Shown here: piece after piece, positions 24,902 to 34,239 of the stretch
Layout of the letters: each line of letters begins with the position of its first letter
How positions within the stretch are numbered: position 1 is the stretch's first letter
Assembly (NCBI RefSeq): GCF_937877005.1
Contig: NZ_CALEFV010000247.1
Location: 1 to 58,728 of the forward strand
Origin: an uncultured Fibrobacter sp.
GTDB taxonomy: Bacteria > Fibrobacterota > Fibrobacteria > Fibrobacterales > Fibrobacteraceae
Direction: 5' to 3'
DNA length: 58,728 nucleotides
Program-made: the position numbers and the translations under genes
The notes under the pieces: model-generated
Told to the model about the DNA's origin: nothing
Database searches by the model: none
Seen by the model: the letters and a program-made list of their open reading frames with translations, nothing else

Positions 24902-26335
24902 ATGGCAAAGACAACCGCAAAGAAAACTGAAAACAAAGCTAAGAAGGGCACCCAAACCAACATGTGGACCGGCCGTTTTGCTAGCGGCATGGCACAGAGC
25001 ATGGTGGACCTGAGCTTTAGCTTGCAGTTTGACGCTGAACTCATCGAAGAAGACATCGAAGGCAGCATTGGCCACGGCAAGGGCCTGGTGGAATCCGGCG
25101 TGTTAAGCAAGGTCGACTACAAGAAAATTTGCGATGGTCTGGCCAGCATCCTCAAGGATTACAAGGCCGGCAAGAACCTTTGGCAGGAATCTGACGAAGA
25201 CATCCACATGGCCGTAGAACGCGTACTCACCGAACGCATCGGCGCCCTCGGCAAGAAGATCCACACGGGCCGCAGCCGTAACGACCAGGTTTGCACCGAC
25301 TTCAAGCTTTACATGCGTCACCGCGCTGCCGAAATCCGCGCCCTCGAAGTTTCTTTAATGGAAACGGTCCTCGACCTCGCCAAGAAATATTTCGGCAAGA
25401 TGATGCCGGGCTACACGCACCTGCAGCAGGCACAGCCCATCTACTTCAGCCATTACCTGATGAGCATGTTCTTTGCCGTAAGCCGCGACGTGAAGCGCCT
25501 TGACAACTTTTTGGAACTGCACAGCGAACTTCCGCTGGGTAGCGGCGCCATGGCCGGTTCCGCATTCCCCTATCACCGTGCCCTCGTCGCAAAGGAACTC
25601 GGATTCAACGGCGTGAGCCCGAACAGCATCGACGCGGTAAGCCACCGCGACATGATGCTGGAATTCGAAGCCGACCTCGCCATTATCGCGAACACCATGA
25701 GCCGCTACGCCGAAGACTTTGTGAACTGGAGCACCAGCGAATTCGGCTACCTCACCTTGCACGACGCCTTCTCCAGCGGGTCCTCGATGATGCCGCAGAA
25801 GAAGAACCCGGATTCCATGGAACTCATCCGCGGAAAGTCCGGCCGCATGCTCGGTAACTTCAGCGCCCTCTACACTCTGGTGAAGGGAGCTCCGCTCAGC
25901 TACAGCCGCGACCTGCAAGAAGACAAGGAACCGGTTTTCGACTCCGTCCATAACGTGAAGGTGATTCTCCGCGTGATGAAAGAGGCTTTGGAAAGCGCAC
26001 GTTTCAACTTCGACAAGATGCACGCGAAGATGCTGCCGGCGCTGCTGGCTACCGACCTCGCCGATCTTCTCGTCGAATCCGGCGTGCCGTTCCGCGATGC
26101 CCACCACGTGGTCGGTAGCCTGGTCGGCGAAGCCGCCCGCCAAGGCCTCGAATTCACGGACCTCTCTGATGAGGCCTGGGCAAGCGCCGGCGTCCCGAAC
26201 GTGAGTCAGATGAAGAAGACGCTCACCTTCGAATACAGCGTAAGCCGCCGTAACATCGAAGGCGGCACGGGTCCCAAGTCCGTGAAGCAGCAGTTCGTAA
26301 AGGCCGAAGCGATTCTGAAGAGGTTCAAGAAGTAA
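24902..26335 (+). CDS. argH: argininosuccinate lyase
   Basis: Last step of arginine synthesis: argininosuccinate to arginine and fumarate. The superfamily signature GSSMMPQKKNPDSMELIRGK is at about residues 292-311; MWTGRFASGM opens the conserved core, and GRSRNDQV and PGYTHLQQAQP carry active-site residues. A 20-residue Lys/Thr-rich N-terminal extension (MAKTTAKKTENKAKKG) precedes the core and is unusual for the family; the ATG at 24961 (MWTGRF) would be the conventional start but lacks a ribosome site. It is monocistronic, with its own promoter core and terminator. Confidence 0.97.
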   Translation: MAKTTAKKTENKAKKGTQTNMWTGRFASGMAQSMVDLSFSLQFDAELIEEDIEGSIGHGKGLVESGVLSKVDYKKICDGLASILKDYKAGKNLWQESDEDIHMAVERVLTERIGALGKKIHTGRSRNDQVCTDFKLYMRHRAAEIRALEVSLMETVLDLAKKYFGKMMPGYTHLQQAQPIYFSHYLMSMFFAVSRDVKRLDNFLELHSELPLGSGAMAGSAFPYHRALVAKELGFNGVSPNSIDAVSHRDMMLEFEADLAIIANTMSRYAEDFVNWSTSEFGYLTLHDAFSSGSSMMPQKKNPDSMELIRGKSGRMLGNFSALYTLVKGAPLSYSRDLQEDKEPVFDSVHNVKVILRVMKEALESARFNFDKMHAKMLPALLATDLADLLVESGVPFRDAHHVVGSLVGEAARQGLEFTDLSDEAWASAGVPNVSQMKKTLTFEYSVSRRNIEGGTGPKSVKQQFVKAEAILKRFKK

Positions 26336-26355
26336 TTTCTAGACAAGTGAAATTC

Positions 26356-26386
26356 AAAAACCGGATTCCTATGGGACCCGGTTTTT
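26356..26386. terminator. terminator between argH and the C11 peptidase gene
   Basis: AAAAACCGG...CCGGTTTTT stem with A- and T-runs, 21 bp past argH and 23 bp from the convergent gene's stop; it can serve both. Confidence 0.85.
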
Positions 26387-26408
26387 CATTTGAATGTAAT
26401 TTTTTTCT

Positions 26409-27791
26409 TTATAGCAAATCCTGACCGATGGGATTTCCTTTGGGAGCATGAGCGTTCACATTCAACCAGTTTCCCCAACCAGATTCCTTGTGGAAAGTCG
26501 TCAGTTCGTAAGAGTCACGCTTTTTTGCTTTAGTAAAACTCATTCCGCTGTTGTAGGTTGCGCTATCTACCAGAACTACGGATAGCGAGAAATGGTCCAG
26601 TGGAGCATCCTTCGCAAAATGTGCTTCCATACGTGCAAGCGTCATGGAATCAAACGCGTTATCCAAATCTGCCGAAATTTTTACCAGGGAGTCATCCTTG
26701 GTTTCTTCTGCAAGTTTTCGCGCATAGTCCCTTATGTCGTACAGGTAATATATGTTCGCCACCCTGTAGCACTTGTCTGCGGCTACGTCTATGGAGGGCC
26801 TCACTTTTTCATCTGCGTAAAGAGTAACAAGGCGGCTAGACAACCTTTTCACGATTGGCGTCAAGTTCGCCAGCTTTTCTGCTTTCAGGAACTGGAAATC
26901 CCCATTCTGTTCCCCGGGGAGATATTCCGTTTTCCAGGCCACCTGCACATCCCTATTTTCAAAGGCTCCCTTGACAATTTCTTCAAATTTACCATCTTCG
27001 TCATGGGTCAATATATCCACAATTTCGGTCATTAGCTCCCCCCGCGAAGTCATAAGGGAATGTTCCGACACCATCACGTAATCTGCATAGGGGTATATTT
27101 CCTGCATGGATTCGAGGTTTCCCATAAGGCAGTTATGGAAAAGTATTGCCTTAAAATGAGGAATCTTTGATTTCTTGATTCCTGTGGCGAATTCTTCCAT
27201 GGTCATGGACTCATTATACCCATACTCACCATAAGTAACCCATTCATCCTCCATCACGGACATCACCGCCTGTTTCGCCAGGCTTCCGCGCTTGGATTTT
27301 GGGTAGTCGCTCTCAAAACTGAATCCCTCCCCATGGGCTTCCAGGAAAAAGAGGTATTCCTGAGCCGGCAAGCTGTCGTGTGCGTAGTTAATCACTGAAG
27401 CCAAGTAATCCGGATCATAGAACTTGATGGAGTCCTTTACAATGGCTACAGAATCTTTCATGGAAGACAAGTCGGTATTCCTCGTGAGTTCAAAGAACAG
27501 CAACTGTCCGGGGTATGCCATGGTTCCATCAAAGTCTTTGCCATCCAAGCCATATTTATAGACAACCAGGACACGGACATCTTTTTCGTCTCCGATGACA
27601 TCCCTGACATCTTTCATCGTCGCCTCGATACTCCTTTCCATGTCCCCGCCATTCTGGCCATAGATAATGACCGTATAACGGGCGACGCCTTCGGAACTAG
27701 CTGAACTGGAAGAATCATCGGAACAGGCCACAAGGGCAAACAGCACAAGGAACAAGGCCATGCGCAAGAACGGCGAAATAAACCTTACCAT
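26409..27791 (-). CDS. clostripain-like (C11) peptidase lipoprotein
   Basis: Exported cysteine peptidase related to clostripain. The lipobox is LVACSDD (Cys about 23), with a Ser-rich spacer after it. The start of the fold is YTVIIYGQNGGDMERS, the catalytic His is about residue 153 in FFLEAHGEGFS, and the catalytic Cys about 221 in ILFHNCLMGNLESM, followed by DYVMVSEHS. C11 peptidases usually cleave after Arg or Lys, and this gene may share that preference (inference). The next gene upstream on the same strand, 14 bp away, encodes another lipoprotein, so they are likely co-expressed. Confidence 0.88.
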   Translation of the reverse strand: MVRFISPFLRMALFLVLFALVACSDDSSSSASSEGVARYTVIIYGQNGGDMERSIEATMKDVRDVIGDEKDVRVLVVYKYGLDGKDFDGTMAYPGQLLFFELTRNTDLSSMKDSVAIVKDSIKFYDPDYLASVINYAHDSLPAQEYLFFLEAHGEGFSFESDYPKSKRGSLAKQAVMSVMEDEWVTYGEYGYNESMTMEEFATGIKKSKIPHFKAILFHNCLMGNLESMQEIYPYADYVMVSEHSLMTSRGELMTEIVDILTHDEDGKFEEIVKGAFENRDVQVAWKTEYLPGEQNGDFQFLKAEKLANLTPIVKRLSSRLVTLYADEKVRPSIDVAADKCYRVANIYYLYDIRDYARKLAEETKDDSLVKISADLDNAFDSMTLARMEAHFAKDAPLDHFSLSVVLVDSATYNSGMSFTKAKKRDSYELTTFHKESGWGNWLNVNAHAPKGNPIGQDLL

Positions 27792-27805
27792 ATCTCAGAG
27801 AATTC

Positions 27806-28480
27806 CTATTTAGTTTCGACTTTTTGAAAGGGGGCTAGTTCTTCGCAGGTCTTGCCCTTGTCTTCATCCGAGTAATAATTTACGACAATCGTATCAAAGC
27901 CGTTATCGTCATCGCAGGTTTGCACAGGTTCTTTTTCCACGGAGGCGCACCCGTCGATAAATTCTATGTCCTTGTCATCACTTGCAAACTGCATCACGCT
28001 TGATTTCAATGTAGCGGCGAGTTTATACTCTACGCACACCTCCATTTTTTTGTTATAGAAAGACATTACCTTGGTACTATCCACGACAATATCTTCCTCA
28101 ATGTCAAAATCATCATCCTCTTCTTCATCGTCTGCAAGCAATTCTTCGCAGCTTTGCTTGGCCACAGTCTTATCATAAACGAAAATGGACGAACCATCAT
28201 CGGATTCGCAGGTATTCTTAGCGTTTTGTGCATCGCAACCCGTTTCTTGCCAGGAGGCTTTCAAGGTGAGCCCCCCCTCAGTCAAGTCAGCGCACTCTTC
28301 TGCAACGGAATCCTTTGCCGATTCCGGGGCCTGCATGCATAGATAAGGAATCAATTCGTCTTCCATGACAACCGACATAAGGCAAGATACCTGGGGTTCA
28401 TCAGAGGACGAGGAATCGTCGGAACAAGCAACCATAACAGAAGTGGCTACGGCAAGACACCCAAAGACTAGCTTTTTCAT
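27806..28480 (-). CDS. hypothetical Cys-rich acidic lipoprotein
   Basis: Function not recognised. ATG 28480 follows AAGGAAG and gives a signal peptide ending in the lipobox VMVACSDD (Cys about 18); the ATG at 28516 is less likely. The mature protein is strongly acidic, including ADDEEEDDDFDIEEDIVVD, and contains repeated short Cys elements (EECADLTEGG, TCESDDGSS, QSCEELLADD, KTCEELAPF). These suggest two or more internal copies of a 50-60-residue disulfide-bonded module. It precedes the C11 peptidase gene by 14 bp on the same strand. Confidence 0.7.
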   Translation of the reverse strand: MKKLVFGCLAVATSVMVACSDDSSSSDEPQVSCLMSVVMEDELIPYLCMQAPESAKDSVAEECADLTEGGLTLKASWQETGCDAQNAKNTCESDDGSSIFVYDKTVAKQSCEELLADDEEEDDDFDIEEDIVVDSTKVMSFYNKKMEVCVEYKLAATLKSSVMQFASDDKDIEFIDGCASVEKEPVQTCDDDNGFDTIVVNYYSDEDKGKTCEELAPFQKVETK

Positions 28481-28585
28481 TGGACTTCCTTTTTTAAAGG
28501 TGGAACGCTTTTTCAATAAATAACAATAATGCGGGAACGTGTCAAGACATATGGACTCAATACGCCACCCCAGATAATCAAGAAT

Positions 28586-28608
28586 AAAAAAAAGCCCGTT
28601 TCCGGGCC
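28586..28608 (-). terminator. glyS terminator
   Basis: Minus strand GCCCG-GAAA-CGGGC followed by eight T residues. It lies about 125 bp past the glyS stop. The stretch between holds inverted repeats (GGTCGCTT...AAGCGACC; GGGCGTAAGCCC) but no gene. Confidence 0.75.
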
Positions 28609-28732
28609 CTTTGGGGGAATGAGGTTGTGGGGCATGAGGTCGGTCGCTTGCAGCTCCCTCTGAAACTCAAAGCGACCCTGTAAGGGGAGCGAGCCCACGC
28701 CTCAAAGGGCGTAAGCCCGCGCTCATACCTAT

Positions 28733-30145
28733 TTAACAGCCGAGTTTTGCGGACAGGTAAGCTTCGAGTTCGTCGATCTTCACCAGTTCCTGCTTCATGG
28801 AGTCGCGTTCACGGACGGTCACGAAGCCGAGCTTTGCCGGATCGGATTCACCCTCGCCCACCGTGTCGAAGTCGACGGTCACGCAGAACGGCGTGCCGAG
28901 TTCGTCCTGACGGCGGTAGCGCTTACCGATGGACTGGGTTTCATCGTATTCCACGTTCCAGCGGTTCAGGAGCTTCTGGTAGAGTTCTTCGGCCTTGGCC
29001 TTCACCTGGCCCTTCTTCACCAGCGGGAGCACGGCGACCTTCACCGGAGCAATCTTCGGGTCGAAATGGAGCACGGTACGTTCGTCATTTTCGAGCTTTT
29101 CAACTTCGTAAGCGTCGCAGAGAAGCACGAGGAGCAAACGTTCCACACCGAGAGACGGTTCCACGACGTACGGAATGTAGCGCTTGTTCTGGACCGGGTC
29201 GATGTATTCCTGCTTGACCTTGGATTCGTTCTGGTGCTGCGTCAAGTCGTAGTTCGTACGGCTGGCGATACCCCAGAGTTCGCCCCAACCGAACGGGAAT
29301 TCGTATTCGACGTCGGTGGTACCGTTGGAGTAGTGAGAAAGTTCTTCCTTGGCATGTTCGCGGAGGCGGAGCTTTTCCTTGTTCACGCCCAGGTCGTTCA
29401 CGAGCCAGTCGAAGCAGTACTTGCGCCAGAAGTTGTACCATTCCAGTTCGGTGCCCGGTTCGCAGAAGAATTCCAGTTCCATCTGTTCGAATTCGCGGGT
29501 ACGGAAGATGAAGTTACCCGGAGTGATTTCGTTACGGAAGCTCTTACCGATCTGGCCCACACCGAACGGGATACGCGGGCGGACGTTATCGACAATGTTC
29601 TTGAAGTCAACGAAGATACCCTGGGCCGTTTCCGGACGCAGGTAAACCTTGTTGCCTTCGCCTTCGATCACGCCGATTTCGGTCTGGAACATCAGGTTGA
29701 ATGCGCGGGGCTTGGTCCAGTCGGTCTTGCCGCAGGTCGGGCATTCAATCTTGTTGTCCATCATCATCTGGTGGACTTCGTCAAAGTTCTTGCCGGCGCA
29801 GCAGCCTTCGCCGAGTTTGTCTTCCAAAAGCTGGTCGGCACGGAAACGTTCGTGGCAAGCGAGGCAGTCGACCAGCGGGTCAGAGAAGTTACCCACGTGG
29901 CCGGAGGCCTTCCAGACGCGGGGGTTCAAGAGAATAGAGCTGTCGAGACCGAGCACGTCCTGGCGGCTCGTCACAAACTTCTTCCACCAGAGGTTCTTGA
30001 TGTTGCGCTTCAGTTCCACGCCATACGGACCGTAGTCCCAAGTGTTGGCGAGGCCGTCGTAAATTTCGGAGCCGGGGAAAATGAAACCGCGGCGCTTGCA
30101 GAGGGAGATGATGTCCTTGAGGGCATCCTGAACTTTCTTTGCCAT
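28733..30145 (-). CDS. glyS: glycyl-tRNA synthetase, single-chain type
   Basis: Class II synthetase charging tRNA-Gly. It is the dimeric alpha2 form (470 residues), not the bacterial alpha/beta tetramer. Visible motifs are DYGPYGVELKRNIK, the zinc-type Cys pairs (CLACHERF, IECPTCGKTDW), YLRPETAQGIFVDF, RNEITPGNFIFRTREFEQMELEFF (motif 2 region), EPSLGVERLLLVLL (motif 3), and the C-terminal anticodon-binding domain starting near KIAPVKVAVLPL. A short upstream heptamer repeat (30186-30212) precedes the promoter core TAAATTTG. The ribosome site AAAGGA precedes ATG 30145. Confidence 0.97.
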   Translation of the reverse strand: MAKKVQDALKDIISLCKRRGFIFPGSEIYDGLANTWDYGPYGVELKRNIKNLWWKKFVTSRQDVLGLDSSILLNPRVWKASGHVGNFSDPLVDCLACHERFRADQLLEDKLGEGCCAGKNFDEVHQMMMDNKIECPTCGKTDWTKPRAFNLMFQTEIGVIEGEGNKVYLRPETAQGIFVDFKNIVDNVRPRIPFGVGQIGKSFRNEITPGNFIFRTREFEQMELEFFCEPGTELEWYNFWRKYCFDWLVNDLGVNKEKLRLREHAKEELSHYSNGTTDVEYEFPFGWGELWGIASRTNYDLTQHQNESKVKQEYIDPVQNKRYIPYVVEPSLGVERLLLVLLCDAYEVEKLENDERTVLHFDPKIAPVKVAVLPLVKKGQVKAKAEELYQKLLNRWNVEYDETQSIGKRYRRQDELGTPFCVTVDFDTVGEGESDPAKLGFVTVRERDSMKQELVKIDELEAYLSAKLGC

Positions 30146-30185
30146 TTTAGAGTCCTTTTGTTTTTTATGCGAGCAAATTTAGAAA

Positions 30186-30212
30186 ATAGTGGCTAGTGAT
30201 TAGTGGTTAGTA
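30186..30212 (-). repeat. heptamer-type repeat upstream of glyS
   Basis: ATAGTGGCTAGTGATTAGTGG and further TTAGT units. On the glyS strand this reads (ACTAACC)n-like copies ending in CTATTTTCTA. Similar tracts are at 37681-37711 and 39586-39618. Confidence 0.7.
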
Positions 30213-30339
30213 AACAGGAAAAAAGCAAAAAAAACAACCATATCGAGGGCAAACAGGCGGGAATTCTTTCGTCTAACTGAGGATGATAGACTCTGACGGG
30301 GCAAAAACAGCAAAAAAATTCTATATTAAACAATTATCT

Positions 30340-31398
30340 ATGAAATTGCTTGTCCCCTTATTGCTGTTAACGCTTCCTTTTTCCATTTGGGCCAAAGAGG
30401 ATCACATGGCAAAAAACGCCATTCCCCTAGTAGATGTCCCCAAGGAAACGAATATCGAAGCACCATCGACAAGCATTAATACCCCTAAAGCAGAGACACC
30501 CGAAACAGAAAGCGAATTCACGGGAAATGTCGTCATCGACGAAGCCGATGCAGGCAATGTCGTAGATAGCGTCGCGAAGGATACCGTCAAGGCTGCACTA
30601 CCCGCTAGTGACTCTCTAGACAAATCAGACCCCTCGGAAGACTTAGCTGCAGCCGACACCCTTAACGAAGATAGCGAAGTATCTGCAGCCGAGAACGAGG
30701 CCGCCGAAGCAGAACTGGCCGCCGACATGGCTAGCACAGACTCCGCTACGACCGACTCCGTTCACAAACTTGTCCTCGACATGACGACCGCCTTCGTGCC
30801 CTCGGCCAGCAAGCGCATATCAGCACCCTATGGCATTCGCACCTACCGCATGCACCGCGGCGTGGATCTCGGGCTCTGCCACGACGAAGACCGCACCATC
30901 GTAGCCGCCTTTACAGGCGTCGTCGCTAAAGTCCGCAACCAGGGACGCCGCAGAGGATACGGAAAATACGTTATCCTGGACCACGGAAACGGACTCACCA
31001 CCCTGTATGCACACCTCGCCAGCTGGAAGGTCAATGTCGGCGACACACTGCAGGCCGGTGACACCATCGGCGTCGGCGGCAATACGGGCCGCTCATTCGG
31101 CGCTCATCTGCATTTCGAGATGCGCTTCAACGGCACCTACATCGACCCCGCCACCGTCTTCAACTTCGAAGAAGGCACATTCATCAATGCAATGACGGAA
31201 ATTGACGAAAATCAGCTCCAGGTTGTCGAGGCCGGATACCAGAAAGAACTTTCCAAGCATCGCTACTACAAGGTGCGCCGCGGCGACTGCCTCGGAAAGA
31301 TTGCCCGAAAATACGGGATTTCTATACGCAGGCTCAAACAGCTGAACGGTATCAAGGGCAACATGATCCGACCGGGCCAGGTGCTGCGCTGCTCGTAA
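30340..31398 (+). CDS. M23 peptidoglycan endopeptidase with LysM
   Basis: Periplasmic cell-wall hydrolase or activator. ATG 30340 is chosen because it starts a clean signal peptide (KLLVPLLLLTLPFSIWA); an in-frame ATG at 30283 would bury it. After a 120-residue acidic, Ala/Thr/Ser-rich linker comes a LytM/M23 domain: MHRGVDLG supplies the first zinc ligands (His about 172, Asp about 176) and GAHLHFEMRF the last ones (about 256-258). The final 45 residues are a LysM domain (HRYYKVRRGDCLGKIARKYG, LNGIKGNMIRPGQVL). The zinc ligands appear intact. The dus gene starts 4 bp later. Confidence 0.92.
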   Translation: MKLLVPLLLLTLPFSIWAKEDHMAKNAIPLVDVPKETNIEAPSTSINTPKAETPETESEFTGNVVIDEADAGNVVDSVAKDTVKAALPASDSLDKSDPSEDLAAADTLNEDSEVSAAENEAAEAELAADMASTDSATTDSVHKLVLDMTTAFVPSASKRISAPYGIRTYRMHRGVDLGLCHDEDRTIVAAFTGVVAKVRNQGRRRGYGKYVILDHGNGLTTLYAHLASWKVNVGDTLQAGDTIGVGGNTGRSFGAHLHFEMRFNGTYIDPATVFNFEEGTFINAMTEIDENQLQVVEAGYQKELSKHRYYKVRRGDCLGKIARKYGISIRRLKQLNGIKGNMIRPGQVLRCS

Positions 31399-31402
31399 AA
31401 AC

Positions 31403-32347
31403 ATGCTCCCGGTTCATTTCGCCCCGCTACAGGGTTTTACCGAATCCGCCTACAGACAGGCTCATTACCTATCAGCACCCGGAATCGACACATACTACAC
31501 CCCCTTTTTGAGGATTGAAAAAGGTGAAATCCGAACAAAGGACCTTCGTGATCTGGATGCGGACACATGCTTTTCTACCACAATCGACGGAAGAAAGCCC
31601 TACCACCTTGTTCCGCAGATTATCGTGCGCAATGAATCAGAATTCGATACACTAACAGAAACTATAACTGCACGAGGTTTCTGCGAAATCGACATCAACA
31701 TGGGCTGTCCATTCCCAATGCAGACCAAGTCAGGACGGGGCGCAGGAATTCTTCCCAATATCGAACAGGTTCGCAGGATTCTTGTGAAAATCACTCAGTT
31801 CCAATCTAGTGCAAGCCCCATTCAATTCAGCATCAAAATGCGTTCAGGGCTCGAACACCCCGACGAATGCCTAAAACTGCTCCCGTACCTGAACGAAACT
31901 CCCCTAACCCATATCACGCTCCACCCACGTCTCGGAACGCAGCAATATAAGGGAGCTCTCGATTTCAGCACATTCGATTATTTTTACGATGAATGCAGGC
32001 ACCCACTTCTCTTTAACGGAGACTTGACCACTCTTTCACAAATCGAGTATATCGAGAAACGCTATCCAAATCTCGCAGGAATCATGATCGGCAGGGGTCT
32101 CCTCGCAAACCCAGTTCTAGCAGCCCAATATGCAGGAATCCCCTGCGAAACAACGATGAAAACCCTCATCAAGATCCATACAGACATCCTTGCCGACTAT
32201 TCGCAGAGACTGCAGGGAAATGCCCAGATTCTAGACAAAATTCGCGCCTTCTGGACCTATGCGGAGCTCCCCAAAAAAATCAAGAAGAAAATTGAGAAAT
32301 CCAGGAATCTTGATGAATACCTCGAGGCCGTTGCCGAACTGGCCTAA
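31403..32347 (+). CDS. tRNA-dihydrouridine synthase
   Basis: FMN- and NADPH-dependent enzyme reducing uridine in tRNA. FAPLQGFTESAYR is the family's N-terminal FMN site, the catalytic Cys is in DINMGCPFPMQTKSGRGAG, and KMRSGLEHPDE, TLHPRLGTQQYKG and LLFNGDLTT complete the barrel; IMIGRGLLANP is the final phosphate-binding loop. At 314 residues it is closest to DusC-like short forms. Only 4 bp separate it from the M23 gene, so it is probably translated from the same mRNA. It converges with the ClC gene at a 3-bp distance. Confidence 0.93.
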   Translation: MLPVHFAPLQGFTESAYRQAHYLSAPGIDTYYTPFLRIEKGEIRTKDLRDLDADTCFSTTIDGRKPYHLVPQIIVRNESEFDTLTETITARGFCEIDINMGCPFPMQTKSGRGAGILPNIEQVRRILVKITQFQSSASPIQFSIKMRSGLEHPDECLKLLPYLNETPLTHITLHPRLGTQQYKGALDFSTFDYFYDECRHPLLFNGDLTTLSQIEYIEKRYPNLAGIMIGRGLLANPVLAAQYAGIPCETTMKTLIKIHTDILADYSQRLQGNAQILDKIRAFWTYAELPKKIKKKIEKSRNLDEYLEAVAELA

Positions 32348-32350
32348 TTC

Positions 32351-34090
32351 CTAGTGAGTATCGCGCCTGACAATGCGGTCATATGCCCTGAAAATGGCCG
32401 CTTGGCTTAATGCCCCGACGACTTCACCCGCGTCGTTCTTCACACAGACCTGGTCCACCGGGAATCGTGCGAAAATCTTGGATGCTGTATGCAGATCCGT
32501 CGACACAAAAAGCATCGGGACCTTTACGGTGCAATCCGAAACCAGAAGGTGCCGGATTAGCTCCGGCGACGAAATAAAGGCAGACTTGACCACGGCCATA
32601 TCCAGCAGACCGATATAGGATTCACCCTCGTACACCGGGTAAACATAATTCAGGTCAACATACTTCAAAACCTTCGCAAGCGGTTCATCACCCCTAAGCG
32701 ACTTAATTTCACAGGGTTCGATTACCTCGCCTACGCTTGTAACGCTGAGCACATCCACATCCATATCGCTCTTGTGGGCTGGACTTGCGAACTTGTTCAG
32801 GACCTGACTCTTGTAGATACTCCATGGGCGTGAAAACGCGATATGCATGACAGCCGCAATTAATAGTCCCGGCAAAAGGGTGTAGCTACCCGTCATTTCG
32901 CAAACCATAACGACACCGGCAATCGGAGCCTTGGCCGCCCCCGCAAAGAAGGCTGCCATTCCAACCAGAATAAACATCTCGGGCGCCCGCATCGCACCGG
33001 GGAAAAATAACTCGCAGATTCCAGCAAACATGGCACCGAGCACGCCTCCAATAAATAGCGATGGCCCAAACACGCCGCCCGAACCGCCCGAACCCACCGT
33101 GAAAGCCGTCGCAACGATTTTTGCAATCGCAATCGCAAGCAGCAGTGCCACCCCCCAAAATGAATGCGGAACAAGCCCCCGCATAATTTCGCCTATGAAT
33201 TCGAATCCACCACCCATGACTTCCGGGTAAGCGACGATAACCACAGAGACAAAGACCCCACCTACGGCCGGTTTCAGCCAGTCAGGAATCGCCCAACGGG
33301 CAAAACGCGTTTCGGACTCGCTATAAAAACGTACATACAGGTACGAAAATGGAAAACAAAGAAATCCTAGCAAGGCACAAGCCAGTAACTCGGCAGGATT
33401 CGTGAGTGGAAACGCAGGCACTCCCGCTATCACGGGCTCAGTTCCGAGCATCGCGATGCATACAGCAAAGGCAACCACTGACGAGACTATGGATGTCGCA
33501 AAGGCGTTAGACTCGAAATCTTCTCGGTACAGGACCTCGACCGATGTAAGAGCCCCCGCCAAAGGGGCCTTGAAAATGGCTCCGAGCCCCGCAGCCGTTC
33601 CAGCAAGCGTAAACTGCCGTCGCAACGACTGCGGCATCTTGAACAGACTGCAAATCGTCGAGGCGACTCCAGAACCGATTTGCGAAACAGGCCCCTCGTA
33701 ACCGGCGCTACCGCCCGTCGAGAGCGTAATGATACTCGTAACGAACTTAATCGGGGCGACACGCGCACGAACCATTCCACCCTGATGGTGAAATGAACGG
33801 ATCATGTTATCGGTCCCCTGCCCCGCCGCTTCAGGTGCCTTCGCAAACTTGAAGATAATCAGCCCCACGACGAGGCCGCCCAGTGTCGGCATCGCAGCAA
33901 AACACCACCTCGGGAGAGCATTTCCGCCAGACCATGGCAAACGGACTAATTGGCAGGCCTGCTCAAGACAACAACGAAAAGCAACCGCAACCAGTCCCGT
34001 AACCAAACCGATTACCGCCGCCAAAATAATTTTCGGCAGATAACCATTGATAGCGAGCAGCTTCGCAAATTGCTTTTGGAAATCTTTCAC
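32351..34090 (-). CDS. ClC-family chloride channel/antiporter with CBS domains
   Basis: Membrane protein moving chloride (or fluoride/proton-coupled anions). The filter region GGSAGYEGPVSQIGS carries the gating Glu of the GxEGP motif, and GSGGSGGVFGPSLFIGG is the second filter. About 440 residues of helices are followed by a pair of CBS domains (VSVGEVIEP..., VSTDLHTASKIFARFPVDQVCV) that could sense nucleotides. The start is set to GTG 34090; a frame-open TTG at 34117 lacks a ribosome site. TACATTTG lies exactly 5 nt before the GTG, a pattern that suggests a leaderless mRNA. Confidence 0.9.
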   Translation of the reverse strand: MKDFQKQFAKLLAINGYLPKIILAAVIGLVTGLVAVAFRCCLEQACQLVRLPWSGGNALPRWCFAAMPTLGGLVVGLIIFKFAKAPEAAGQGTDNMIRSFHHQGGMVRARVAPIKFVTSIITLSTGGSAGYEGPVSQIGSGVASTICSLFKMPQSLRRQFTLAGTAAGLGAIFKAPLAGALTSVEVLYREDFESNAFATSIVSSVVAFAVCIAMLGTEPVIAGVPAFPLTNPAELLACALLGFLCFPFSYLYVRFYSESETRFARWAIPDWLKPAVGGVFVSVVIVAYPEVMGGGFEFIGEIMRGLVPHSFWGVALLLAIAIAKIVATAFTVGSGGSGGVFGPSLFIGGVLGAMFAGICELFFPGAMRAPEMFILVGMAAFFAGAAKAPIAGVVMVCEMTGSYTLLPGLLIAAVMHIAFSRPWSIYKSQVLNKFASPAHKSDMDVDVLSVTSVGEVIEPCEIKSLRGDEPLAKVLKYVDLNYVYPVYEGESYIGLLDMAVVKSAFISSPELIRHLLVSDCTVKVPMLFVSTDLHTASKIFARFPVDQVCVKNDAGEVVGALSQAAIFRAYDRIVRRDTH

Positions 34091-34239
34091 GGGCGCAAAT
34101 GTAGAAATTTGAGGCAAGTTTGCCTAGAAGTAAGCGAGCTTTTAACAACAATCGATACACTTCGGTCATTTTGTCTATTACTAAAATTGTATTTGAAGAA
34201 GAATCATTTTAAATTCCTTTGTGAGGAGAACGAAATCTC